A stretch of DNA of 64,000 bases. Origin: Chiridota heheva (taxonomy: Eukaryota > Echinodermata > Holothuroidea > Apodida > Chiridotidae). Below, in pieces: positions 8,901 to 21,749 of the stretch. The stretch lies in assembly GCA_020152595.1 (NCBI GenBank), contig JAIGNY010004520.1:907501-971500 (forward strand), written 5' to 3'. Each line of letters opens with the position of its first letter. Position 1 is the first letter of the stretch. The notes beneath the pieces were generated by a model. That model had not been told where the DNA came from. It did not search any database and saw only the letters and a program-made list of their open reading frames with translations. Made by a program: the position numbers and the translations under genes.

Positions 8901-11590
8901 AGAGGCGGCGGAGCCAGGGGCTGGAGGGCTTCAGCCCCCAATAATTTTAGATAAAAATGTGTTATCACGTTACTAGACCTAATTATCTTCCCAATATTGT
9001 TACCACATGTCATCTGACCTCATTAGCAACCCCCCCCCCCCCCTCCAACCCCCAATGATTCGAACGCTCCGCTGTCTCTGTATACAAGATTAAAGAATGG
9101 AAATCAGCAAATACCATGCATTTTTACCAAACGGAAGGCCACTTTCATGCCTGTTCTATTTCGCTTTTGGTTGATAAAGGTTGATAACCTTACAACGATA
9201 ACTCTTCAGGTATATCGGCGATCGTAAATTAATGCTTGAACAAATGAAATAAATTCACCGTCAAAGGTTATTGTTGTTATCTATTCTCCTTGAAATGTCA
9301 AATTTGCCTTAAGTGCTTAAAACGCATAGCTATTTTTTAAAGAGCTTTGATTTATTTACCTTTTACCTCTTTAAACTTATCTTTATTTTATTTTAATTTA
9401 ATTAACATAACAGTTGCAATTCCAAGGAGATAAAGCATACCAACAGAAAATCCCAGGCCAGCTTAAATGCAAATTCGCAGACTTAATTAATTTTCTTTTG
9501 AATTCAATTTGATCTAAATTGAACTTAAAAGCAAGTTAAACTTGAAACTCCAGTTATAACAAACCAAGAAAAGAAACCTACTAACAACAAATTCCACGTG
9601 AGCTTATATGCAGTGGATGAAAGTGATAACGTTTTGCACAAAAAACGCACACGTAGATAAAGGGGATAGCATTTGTACAGGAAAGCGCATGCAGATGAAG
9701 GTAATAACATTTACAAAGGAAAGCACACGCGGATGAAGGTGATAGCATTTGCACAGGAAAGCATACGTGGGTGAAGTTGATAGCATTTGCACAGGAAATC
9801 ACGCGTGGATGAAGGTGATAGCATTTGCACAGGAAAGCACGCGCGAATGAAGGTGATAGCATTTGCACAGAAAAACACGCGGATGAAGGTGATAGCATTT
9901 GCACAGGAAAGCACACGCGGATGAAGGTGATAGCATTTGCACACGAAAGCACGCGCGGATGAAGCTGATAGCATTTACACAGGAAAGCACACACGGAAGA
10001 AGGTGATAATATTTGCACAGGAAAGCACGCGCGAATGAAGGTGATAGCATTTGCACAGAAAAACACACGCGTATGAAGGTGATAGCATTTGCACAGAAAA
10101 GCACACGTGGATGAAGTCGATAGCATTTGCACAAGAAAGCACACGTGGATGAAAGTGATTGTACAGGAAAGTACACGTGGCCGACGGTGATAGCTTTTGC
10201 ACAGGAAAGCACACGTGGATGAAGGTGATAACATTTGCACAGGAAAGCACACGCGGATGAAGGTGATAGCATTTGCACAAGAAAGCACACAGAGATGAAG
10301 GAGATTGCACAGGAAAGTACACGTGGATGACGGTGATAGCTTTCGCACAGGAAAGCACACGTGGATGAGGGTGATTGCACAGGAAAGTACACGTGAATGA
10401 CGGTGATAGCATTTGCACAGAAAGGCACACGTGGATGAAGGTGATAGCATTTGCACTGGAAAGCACACGCGGATGAAGGTGATAGCATTTGCACAGAAAA
10501 GTTCACGTGGATGAAGGTGATAGCATTTGCACAGGAAAGCACGCTCGGATGAGTTGATAGCATTTGCACGAGAAAGCACACGTGGATGAGGGTGATTGCA
10601 CAGGAAAGTACACGTGAATGACGGTGATAGCATTTGCACAGAAAGGCACACGTGGATGAAGGTGATAGCATTTGCACAGGAAAACACAGGAAGGTACACG
10701 TGGATGAAGGTGATAGCTTTTGCACAAGAAAGCACACGCGGATGAAAATGATAGCATTTGCACAGGAAAGCACGCTCGGATGAAGTTGATAGCATTTGCA
10801 CAAGAAAGCACACGTGGATGAGGGTGATTGCACAGGAAAGTACACGTGAATTGACGGTGATAGCATTTGCACAGAAAGGCACACGTGGATGAAGGTGATA
10901 GCATTTGCACAGACGTACGCAGGAACGTACACGCGGATGAAGGTGATAGCATTTGTTCAGAAAAGTACACGTGGATGAAGGTGATAGCATTTGCACAGGA
11001 AAGCACATGTGGATGAAGGTGATAGAATTTGTACAGGAAAGTTCACGTGGATGATGGTGATAGCATTTACACAGGAAAACAGACGTGGATGAAGGTGATA
11101 GCATTTGCACAGGAAAGCACACGTGGATGACGGTGGTAGCATTTGCACAGGAAAGCACGCGTGGATGAAGGTGATATCATTTGCACAGGAAAGTACACGT
11201 GGATGAAGGTGATAACATTTGTTTAGGAAAATACACGTCGATGAAGGTAATAGCCTTTGCACAGGAAAGCACAGAAAGGTACACGTGGATAAAGGTGATA
11301 GCATTTGCACAGGAATGCACACGCGTTATAGCAATCCTCTAATCATGTTTATTGACATGTTTTGTTATATTTTGTAAGATAATGGACGACACAGCCTATG
11401 TGGGTGGAACAGAAATGGCGATTGGCGAAGCCGCTAGGGCGGGGAGCGTTGAAAATATTGGGGGACTAATGAGGTCTGAGGTGACATGTTGAAACAAATT
11501 GAGGGCTAATTAGGTCGGGACGTAACATGATAACACATGTTCACTTAAAATAATGGGGGCTGAAGCCTCCCAGCCCCACCCCCCGCTTTA
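8901..11590. mobile_element. Inverted-repeat-flanked element enclosing a minisatellite
   Basis: The sequence at 8901-9071 and the reverse complement of 11436-11590 align over most of their length. Shared blocks are GGCTTCAGCCCCCA, TGTGTTATCA-GTTAC, GACCTAATTA, ACATGTCA followed by GACCTCATTAG, CCCCCAAT and AACGCTCC. The outer ends start with a GGCGGCGGAGCCAGGGGC-like sequence, a type common at termini of non-autonomous hAT-like elements (recalled, not searched). Between the arms lie about 500 bp of unique sequence and then the 38-bp array. No transposase frame is present. Alternatively, two copies of one MITE family inserted in opposite orientation around a pre-existing array. Confidence 0.65.
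9590..11330. repeat. 38-bp minisatellite (about 45 units)
   Basis: Tandem units are built from GTGGATGAAGGTGATAGC and TTTGCACAGGAAAGCAC. Successive starts such as 9731, 9769, 9807 and 9845 are exactly 38 bp apart. Some units are shortened where the ATAGCATTT segment is missing, leaving GGTGATTGCACAGG. Many units carry CACGTG at the junction, others CACGCG. Because 38 is 2 modulo 3, three units make 114 bp and the minus strand stays open for 525 codons of repetitive Cys/Ser/His text. This is a periodicity artefact, not a protein gene. Confidence 0.95.
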
Positions 11591-14052
<2,462 letters not shown>

Positions 14053-14279
14053 GAAAAATGTTGTATTCAAATGAAATATTTACACGACAGGTTGCAAACT
14101 AAGGCAATAAGGAGAAATTATCACTTTTGAATATTAACAATCTTTACATCTCTTTTCTTTCGACTAGTAGACCGGGGGAATTCTATATCTTGACTTCTAT
14201 ATATTTGTATGAGCTCGCTATACCTCTTTAATCTTAGTTCTAATTTTGTTTAGTCTTATTTGTTACATTATCAGTCCAG

Positions 14280-15258
14280 GGTGGATCCAGGGGTGATACT
14301 TTTTCCCATGCCATCCATTCTGCCAACCACTGAAGATTCGTATTACGGAAAACCATATAAAACTAGCATAAATAGCATTAATCTGAGCACTCTGTAGAGC
14401 GCATACCTCCTCCTGCTTTGTAATTATAATATGCCAAAAATGTTGGCGAATACTCCCTCCTTCCCCATCCAATATAAGCTACATTATGAATCTTAGACTT
14501 ACTAAGTTTTGTTCCCAAATAAACTCTTCCTCACTTTTAATAAGTATTGCCTATTTGCATTCTAAACACTTCATTCTACCCTCTGACTGATTTCTTCCAA
14601 GGCCATATCATTGTTTTCAGTTTTTTTTTTTGTCAGGTCAAACTTTCATTGTTTCAGTTTCTTTCAGACAAAATTCACATTTATTTCATCATTTTCTTTT
14701 CATGCCAAAAACTAATTGTTTTTATTTTGTTTGATACCCAACCACTAGGTTTAATTTTTAATCCAGATAATAAATTGTTTGGATTTTCATTCAGAGCATG
14801 AATTCGTTGCTCAGCACATTCCATAGGAAAGTTTCAACTACGTCTTTACAGATCTCATCCAAAAACATCCCCACCTTTCCATATGTGCCCTTCCCCTGCT
14901 CCAATATATCACAAATTCTTTGTCTTAAAGCAGTTATAAAACCACACACCAAATCTAATCAAAATCCAATCATCAGTTCTTGAGATAGCAAACAGAGGCG
15001 AAAACACATAACCTCCGTTGGCGAAGGTTAAAAACAACAGTGTATAGCATCGGTGGGACGTATGTCATTGGATGGGAGATCAACTCACTAAATAATGCTA
15101 ATGAACGATAATGAAGTCAACAAATACTCAAATAACATAGGAAAATTAAAGAGAATACCGTTGTCCTGAACTCAAACATGCATAATATACATACAAACCC
15201 ATGGCCTACCTAACTGCCTAAGGACCTTTGTAAATTTGGCTTGGCATATATTGACTAT

Positions 15259-15289
<31 letters not shown>

Positions 15290-15335
15290 GGGGGGGGTTA
15301 ATGCCCCCTTAAAAAAATCACCCCTGGATCCGCTC
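14280..15335. mobile_element. Possible non-autonomous TIR element, about 1.05 kb
   Basis: GGATCCAGGGGTGAT at 14283-14297 is the exact inverted complement of ATCACCCCTGGATCC at 15318-15332, and the flanking bases extend the match imperfectly. Just inside the right end is a 38-nt T run (15262-15299) followed by a G run. The interior has no transposase-like frame. Terminal CAGGG..GGATCCAGGGG sequences are typical of small non-autonomous DNA transposons, but no target duplication was confirmed. Confidence 0.5.
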
Positions 15336-15336
15336 T

Positions 15337-16259
15337 TACCACCCCCACTCCCCTCCCCTACACACACACACTTGGTCCAAACAAATTGGACTAGTATTTA
15401 TAATATTTAGGAGAAACTATTACAAAAGCTCCCTTCGAGTATTTGTATTTATTCAAATTTTCATCTTTAAACATATCTAAGATTGATTTGCTTTGTTTCT
15501 TTAAAACTTAAAAAAAAAAAATCGTTTGTAATCACCAGATTTTTGTATACTTTATTTTTATTAAGTAGTCTGTATCACTGTCCAGGCAAATACCTGGTGA
15601 TTATCTTATAATCACCATCACATTGCTGCACAGTAAAGCCTTAACAATTAATGTTTGTGATAAATACATTTTAAGTGTTCAAACCAAGCTTAAAGACCCT
15701 CCTCACTAACCCTCTTCTCCTTGTCTTGTTTCCGCCCCATATACCCGGGATTGTTATCTGACAAGTCAACTGTTTCTTTGCTTTTTTACGTAATGTTTTT
15801 CAATGTTTATCTAAAACGATTGATTTATTCATCATCTCATGAGAATTATTCTCATTAAAAACAAATTTCTCATCTTCTATTTCACTTCTTCTTTAGTTCG
15901 CACGACGCTCGGAAATGTATTTGTATGCTTGTGATATATATGAATTAAATTGCAAATCGCTTTCACGTACCTCGGCACTTTTGAGATTTTGTCATAAATA
16001 AACCAAACTGTTGGCAAGAAGTTGGAAGTTCTGTGATAAAGGGAATTGGCAATCAGCGAAAAATATTTAAGTTGGCCATAACATAGATCAGTTTAACATG
16101 TTTAAAGCGTATTAATATGTTTTATACGGATTTATGTTTATAAATTGTGTGATACAGGACATTGTTGTATACTTGAGTTTTCTTCATTTCCACTTACATT
16201 TACAAGAAAGACGGTCAACAAGTTTTAAAACTTGGTATAGATACAGATTTCAAACAAAC
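15337..16259 (+). other. 5' flank of the GPCR exon
   Basis: AT-rich non-coding sequence upstream of coding exon 1. No obvious TATA/Inr promoter was found. At 16186-16206 a pyrimidine-rich tract ends in ACAAG, so a spliced 5' UTR with an acceptor near 16206 is possible. An in-frame ATG at 16134 would add 42 hydrophobic/basic residues, but it lies outside the receptor homology. Confidence 0.4.
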
Positions 16260-16583
16260 ATGGAATATCACGAATATATTTCTACAGTGAGTGTGAATAA
16301 GACAGACGAATGTTGGGCCGGCGTACAGGATTTCGCCAAACCGTACATTATCACCGTCTTTTCTATCATGATGGTGATTTCTTTATCAGGGAACATTTTA
16401 GTCATGATTGTGTTAGGTTGTTCGATCAAAGACAGAACGGTTTTAAACAATTTCTTGTTGAATCTTTCCATTGCTGATTTGCTTACTATAATTTTTTGCA
16501 TGCCATTTTCTACATTTTACATGATGGAGGAATCTTGGATGTTTGGTGTGAATACTTGTTCGTTTATTCTGGCCGTGCAACAG
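16260..16583 (+). CDS. Neuropeptide-type class A GPCR, coding exon 1 (TM1 to start of TM3)
   Basis: This exon encodes residues 1-108 of a seven-transmembrane receptor. The start at 16260 sits in AAACAAACATGG. It gives a short extracellular N-terminus with one N-glycosylation sequon (NKT, residues 13-15). TM1 carries SGNILVMIVL (Asn45). TM2 carries LNLSIADLL (Asp73) and CMPFSTFYMM. Then come ESWMFGVNTC, with Cys100 for the ECL disulfide, and the first part of TM3, FILAVQQ. The exon ends after a complete codon at CAG|GTAAAC (phase 0). Exon 2 continues TM3 with the exact spacing expected: 24 residues from Cys100 to Asp124 of DRY. The FCMP and W-x-FG signatures point to peptide-binding receptors of the NPY/NPFF/PrRP/tachykinin assemblage. 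The ligand cannot be named, and the upstream ATG at 16134 is a less likely start. Confidence 0.9.
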
Positions 16584-16673
16584 GTAAACAAATCAAATTT
16601 CTTTTATTAATCTTTAAATTAAAATTATTCTGCGACTTTATGCAAATCTTAAAGTTGAAGGTTCTATAAAAGG

Positions 16674-16785
16674 ACTGTGGTGTAGCGGTTATAATACCTG
16701 TACAGACCACGAGGCCCCAGGTTCAAGGAGTCATTCAGCCGTGGACATTGGCGCCGGTACTGGGTCGTATTAAGCGTTTTGATCA
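16674..16785 (+). repeat. SINE family 1, internally deleted copy
   Basis: Begins GTGGTGTAGCGGTTATAA (tRNA-like A box) and has CCAGGTTCAAGG (B box). It then jumps to GCCGTGGACATTG and TGGGTCGTATTAAGCGTTT, which are also present in the copies at 48.4 and 49.9 kb. It lacks much of the middle and the 3' end. It lies 90 bp after GPCR exon 1. Confidence 0.8.
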
Positions 16786-17999
16786 ATCTGTAAAAAAATT
16801 CAATCTGTAAAAAAAATTAAGGGGATATATTTCTTCCGTTTTACAAGGGGCGGTGGAAAAAGTATGAATTTGTAGGAACTTAATATTCGAGGGCCACCGT
16901 CTGACATTGTGAATTTTATAGTGTTCCTACAACTTTTAAACGGGAACAGGGATGTTAAAATATGTGAAAGCTTTACTTATCAGCTTAATAAACAAAACTC
17001 CGATTGATGTTAACAATAAGAAAAGGAGTGCGAATCATGCCAAATTTCCTTTTCGATATATATATATTTTTCCATTCACGAAAAGATCAGGTGTAAAGAA
17101 AATTAAGTCAATTTCTTTGAGCGGTTTAAAGGGTACATCGTTCAAAGGGGACTTTTCTTCACAAAAGTGGAAAGGCACATGCATGACATTCCTTGTTCTA
17201 TTAGCCTTGGTTGGTGCGCATGTGACGGAGGTAGGGTAATACCAGGAGGAATGTGAATATAGACCGGAAAATGGAGTGGATGGGGGTACTCCGACGAACT
17301 ACAATTTGTTCAAAATGCTTAGAAGTTTGTTAAATTAACCATGGTCAAAAAGTCTATCTACATTTACCATTTTCCAAGGATTATATTTATGGTATGGAGA
17401 ACTTTGTCCTAACTCTGCCAGGCAGGTGCTAGGATTGGTCTATATTTGGTTCAGACACGACATCCTTAGCTTCCTAGGTTAATTAAAAAGCGTTAGGTTT
17501 GTGAAATATGGGAAACATTCCCCCAGAAGCGTAGGAAGCTGGGGCAGCGAAAAATTGCCCCTGATAGGATTTTACTTTCTGTTTACATACTTTCTTCCTA
17601 GTTGGGAGGTAAAATTGAGGAATTATTCAAATGAAATTTGTCAATGAGCAGATGGACGCATATAATTTACTAGTATCATTTCCCGCTTATAACAGGAACA
17701 GTTAGGAGTTCTTTCTTCTTGAGAAGTGACGCTCGCTACGCCCTAATTCCAACTCCCTTCAGCACCAGATCCCGTCTTCTCTAAACAAATGAATTTGTTC
17801 TTAATTCGATTAAACTTCCTGAAGGAATTATATATTTAGATTAATCAGTATTTTACCCTACCACACCCTATATTGAAGCACTACATGTGATAAAATCTTA
17901 TGAAATTTTCAAGTGGACATTTTATCTCCCAAATGCATGCTAAATGTCTTTGAACTTCTTTAAAAAATTCTTTGAAAGAATTCCATCGAGCCATTAGGG
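16786..17999. other. Intronic sequence, nothing recognised
   Basis: Part of GPCR intron 1. A frame at 16952-17239 has no family resemblance. No further exon is needed here because TM3 is continuous across the exon 1/exon 2 junction. Confidence 0.5.
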
Positions 18000-18245
18000 C
18001 TCATAGAACCGGTGCTTATCCCCGGTTTCGATGGCGCAAGCGGATGAGAGTACATGACTCTCCCTGGACGGGTCGCAATTCCTAACTCCTCAGTGCTGGT
18101 GCTCATTATCACAGCTGAGTGGGCTGAAGCAGGTAAAGTAAAGTGTCTTGCTCAAGGAAACAATGTGGCGCTCGCACGGGAATCGAACCATGAACCTTTC
18201 GAATACGAACGTCACTCCTTAACCACTGCGCCACTGCACTGCCTG
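18000..18245 (-). repeat. SINE family 2 (tRNA-derived, with central domain)
   Basis: On the minus strand, TGGCGCAGTGGTTAAGGAG (A box) and GGTTCGATTCCCG (B box, complement at about 18177-18189) form a tRNA-related head. The body follows with CCTTGAGCAAGACACTTTAC (complement at 18136-18157) and CTTCAGCCCACTCAGCTG. Cores with CTTG-GCAAG-CACTT are known from several animal SINE superfamilies; the specific one is not assigned. Confidence 0.75.
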
Positions 18246-18660
18246 AACTTTTAGACAGTGCACTAAATATATCTAAATTTTATTATATCCAAGCGACAGT
18301 AAAAGTTGCAAAAAATACAATTTTTAAAATTACGAGTTACGGATTTTCACACTTGAAGAATGTTCAAAATATTCAAGATTTGTAAAACCAATTCAAAATC
18401 TACATGAAGTTCTTTGAAAATGGCAGAATTGTATGTTTCCCTTCAATGAATTGTGGCAGACGATTAAAACAATGATTTACACGAGGAAATACAAAGAGGC
18501 AAATGCAAGTTTTGTATATCAAACGTCATAAAGTAATTTTTACTTAATGCGGCCGCTGCGAGTCGATACATCTTTACATCTGTTACGTACTTGTTGTAAC
18601 TAACATTACAAGTGATCAAGTATGGATGTGTACATTAAAGGTAGGTTGCACATTGCACAC
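18246..18660. other. Intronic sequence, nothing recognised
   Basis: AT-rich interval between the SINE and the LINE remnant. Confidence 0.4.
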
Positions 18661-18669
18661 TTGATCATT

Positions 18670-19790
18670 TTTTCATGCAGTGCGGCAATCGGTCAATGTT
18701 GGACCGACAGAAAATTATAGCACTGAACCTCTCAGCTGCATTTGATACTGTCGATCAATCAAATCTTCAATATGTGCTTTGAAAGCAATTAGCAATCAAT
18801 GACACTGCATTGAAATGGTTTCATAGCTATCTTAGTGACAGGAAAATAAAAATGCAAATTAAGAAGAAAACAATTCCATTCTCTGTACAACACGAAAGCT
18901 GTGCAGGTCCTGCGGCGTACAATATGTATGCAAGCACCCTACAAGGGTATATTGCCACCAAATTCCTCAATGGTGCAAACAGAGTCACAATTATAAGATG
19001 CGCTGACGACCATTCTTATTATGAGTCGATCAATCCTAATGATCCTAATGACGAGATAAATTGTATATCAGCTTTAGAGGCGTGTGTTAACATTGAATTG
19101 AACAGGATGAATCAAAATCGACTCAAATTAAATAGTAGCAAAACCGAGTATTTTGTATTTGCTAACAATGTCCAAAGAAAAAAGTGTGTAAAAAATGGGA
19201 TAGATATCAATAATGAGCATATTGTTAAAAGTCATTATATTTAATACTTAGGTGTATAACTTTATAATGAGTTATCTTTTCATAAATTGTAGGTGATAAG
19301 TGCAAAATGTTATGTTTAATTTATATCGCATAAGGATTTTAAAAACTTTCATTTTTCTAAACAATCTACGGAGCAGTAAGTTCATTCTTTAGTTATATCC
19401 CACCTAGATTTCTGTAGCCTTCTATATGGGTTATCCAAAACATATTTGGCTAAACAACAGCGTGCACACAATTTTGCTGCTAAACTAATACTGGACAAGA
19501 AAAAACAAATGACAGTGCCATCGAATGCCTGAAGGAGCTTCATTGGTTACCCATCAAATCCAGAATATTATTTAGACTTCGATGCACGAGTTTCAAATGC
19601 GTTCATAACCAGGCTTTCACATATTTAACTTCATATTTCATACGTAAGGAAACTAAATATGCGTGAAGATCATCGGACAGCTTCATAACTGAAACCCATA
19701 GAAAGTCATATGGGATCCTGCATTTTCTATTGCAGGTTCTAAAGAGTGAAACGCACTCCCCACTGAAATGAAAGAATACAGAAACTGCCC
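18670..19790 (+). pseudogene. LINE reverse transcriptase remnant (L2/CR1-like)
   Basis: RT blocks occur in order. ALNLSAAFDTVDQS is motif A. WFHSYLSDRKIKMQI is followed by SCAGPAAYNMYASTL, a decayed version of the P-Q-G-S-x-x-G-P block. IIRCADDHSYY is motif C, with CADD where YADD is usual. NRMNQNRLKLNSSKTEY is motif D. The longest uninterrupted piece is 144 codons (18810-19244). An upstream stop interrupts the frame after LQYVL, and downstream fragments such as ALKELHWLPIKSRI-like text (about 19525-19570) match the C-terminal domain across more stops. A fossil on the same strand as the GPCR, inside intron 1. Confidence 0.85.
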
Positions 19791-20289
19791 TTTTTAGAGC
19801 AGTCCCCTATCAGGCTCTATTATTGCACGTTTTGACGTAGACCCAACGAAAATCAGATTTATGGTTTCCTCCTGTCTTTCTGTTTACATAACTCCAAATT
19901 TCAGTTTTCAGTCCTCTTCAATATGGGATACGGCATAAACTTACAATGGGAGACTGATAGGCTGGGAAGAAGTTTTGACTGTCTTAAGTCTAATTTACTG
20001 ACATGTCGCATATTTCGGAATTGTTGTAAAGTGTCGTGGTATTTACCGAGGAAATTATTTGTTCATATTGTGTAGGTCCCAATGATCATGCACAGGGACT
20101 CTATTTGGTTATTCATGCCGTTCTAATGGCATTGTTTTAACTTAAATCGATGAAAGGGCGGTATCAGCAGTATGCAACTTTCTATTATTTTACTGTCTAA
20201 TTAATGAGAAAACCAATGACGAGATTACATTGAAAGGTTAAAATTCATTTAAACCATTACTTTGCGCTCTTTTAAGTAATTGATTAATT
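19791..20289. other. Intronic sequence, nothing recognised
   Basis: Possible 3' tail of the LINE remnant, followed by unique sequence. No coding or RNA signal. Confidence 0.4.
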
Positions 20290-20590
20290 ATACTCAGTCG
20301 GCTAAGCGTACGATTGGATTGAGATGCTGTAGGTTCCAGGTTCGAGCCCTACGGCGATTTAACCAGCAATGTTTTCACAAACAGACAGCGGAGGTTTGTC
20401 TTCTGTATCCCACCCGACCTCTGAAAAAGTGAACAATTGTTGGGAGGTGCTCACCGTCCTTCAGAGGGGACGCAAAGCCGTCGGCTCCGATAATAGGAGA
20501 TTCACCCTCTGCCTGGTTCTCTGAACATTTCTTGTAAAGAGCCCCCTCCTCCCTCTTCCCCCCTCTCTTCAGCTCATCCACTTCCCTTCA
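20290..20590 (+). repeat. SINE family 3, copy 1
   Basis: A tRNA-like head has CAGTCGGCTAAGCG (20294-20307) and AGGTTCGAGCCCTA (B box, about 20338-20351). The body contains AGAGGGGACGCAAAGCCGTC (20463-20482), then CGGCTCCGAT and GCCTGGTTCTCTGAACA. The same body blocks occur in reverse at 62.23-62.30 kb, which defines it as a repeat family. The T-arm pairs poorly, so this is not a functional tRNA. Confidence 0.78.
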
Positions 20591-20789
20591 TGACAAATTC
20601 CCTTGGTCCACACTGATGACAAGTCAAAGGTGATATACATGTGCTTTCCACAGAATGTGCCCAGAAGTCTATAATAAAACTAAATATAATTCCGGTCCTG
20701 CCATTTTGAGACATATGTCCCTATGTAGCATAGCATAGCATCCAGTGCTGGACATTATATCAAGATGGTCACGCCTTTGATAACCACTT

Positions 20790-20885
20790 GTGAATTCACT
20801 AGTTGCAAACCCTCTGGAATACGAGCCCGGGACGTGAGGGTGTTCGGACAAAGTACTAACTACTACACCACGGAGGTCTGTAATG
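20790..20885 (-). repeat. tRNA-related SINE head fragment
   Basis: The reverse complement reads CCTCCGTGGTGTAGTAGTTA (A-box-like, complement 20857-20876). It is followed about 35 bp later by CCGGGCTCGTATTCC (degenerate B box). The anticodon and acceptor arms do not fold convincingly. Confidence 0.45.
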
Positions 20886-21189
20886 TCAAATTGCCATTCG
20901 TTCGGCGCCAAATTACGTCAAGCAATGTGAACCAACACAACATACTCTTTGAAATTGCGAGTACGTAAAACTTCCTTCAAACTTCGTAGAAAAACCTGAA
21001 ATGTGCCAATTCCTTTTGAACTAGATACAACACCAAAACAGTTCAAGGCAAAAAATGTCCATAACACAGCGAATAAACCAAATGTAAGTTTTAAAACTCT
21101 AACGCTAAAGCTCCGCTACTTTAGACAAACGTGATCTGATATGAGCCGGAGCAACCTATTTATTATAACTCCATAAATATGTATTACCT

Positions 21190-21295
21190 AGATCAAAGAA
21201 AACTTGAGGAACCTCCGAAGGATCAGATTAAAGGAAACTTGAGGAACCTCCGAAGGATCAGATTAAAGGAAACTTAAGGAACCTCTGAAAGATAA
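21190..21295. repeat. Three tandem copies of a 35-bp unit
   Basis: AAACTTGAGGAACCTCCGAA followed by GGATCAGATTAAAGG starts at 21200, 21235 and 21270. The third copy is diverged. GAGGAACCTC is partly self-complementary. Confidence 0.9.
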
Positions 21296-21749
21296 AGTCT
21301 TTGAGAAATCGCTGCTTTACATCTCATATATTGATCATTGTCACTCAAAAGCAGAATTTTGTTACCACTTCGTGAAATATAACAAATACAAGTGGATTAT
21401 TTACTTAAATTCTAATATTTCCAAACCTTCATTTTATTTGAGAACAAAGCACAAATAATACCTCCACAATTCGTCATTCTACACGGAGCTTTCAGAAAAT
21501 GGTATTAACCGTATATAAACCACTTCAATTTGTCAAGAACTTCTTCTGACCTGATCGACAGATTTAATTTCACGATCACAGAGATAAATATCTGTCAATC
21601 CGGAACAGCTGACGTACTCTCCAGCTCTCAGAGGCACTTAATGGCTAAAATGTTGTGATCGCTCCAAAAAACGATCCACCAAAAAAAAAAGAGACTTGGA
21701 ACTTAATGTTTTAAGAGCTTTTGAGGAATTATAGTGAAACATTAGCTTA
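21296..21749. other. Unique flank left of the satellite
   Basis: AT-rich non-repetitive sequence up to the first satellite unit at 21750. No target-site duplication or transposon end is evident at the array boundary. Confidence 0.4.

Noticed and set aside
9581-11158. 525-codon Cys/His-rich minus-strand protein resembling a metal-binding repeat protein
   Set aside because: The period of 38 residues equals three 38-bp DNA units, other minus frames are equally open, and nothing lies outside the array.
16134-16259. Upstream ATG extending the receptor by 42 residues
   Set aside because: The extension is hydrophobic/basic, unlike a receptor N-terminus. The ATG at 16260 gives a normal N-terminus with an N-glycosylation sequon and better start context.
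16660-16674. CTATAAAAGG as a TATA box
   Set aside because: It lies in intron 1 just before a SINE with its own internal promoter boxes, and no gene start follows.
18054-18254. 66-codon plus-strand frame
   Set aside because: It is the antisense of SINE family 2.
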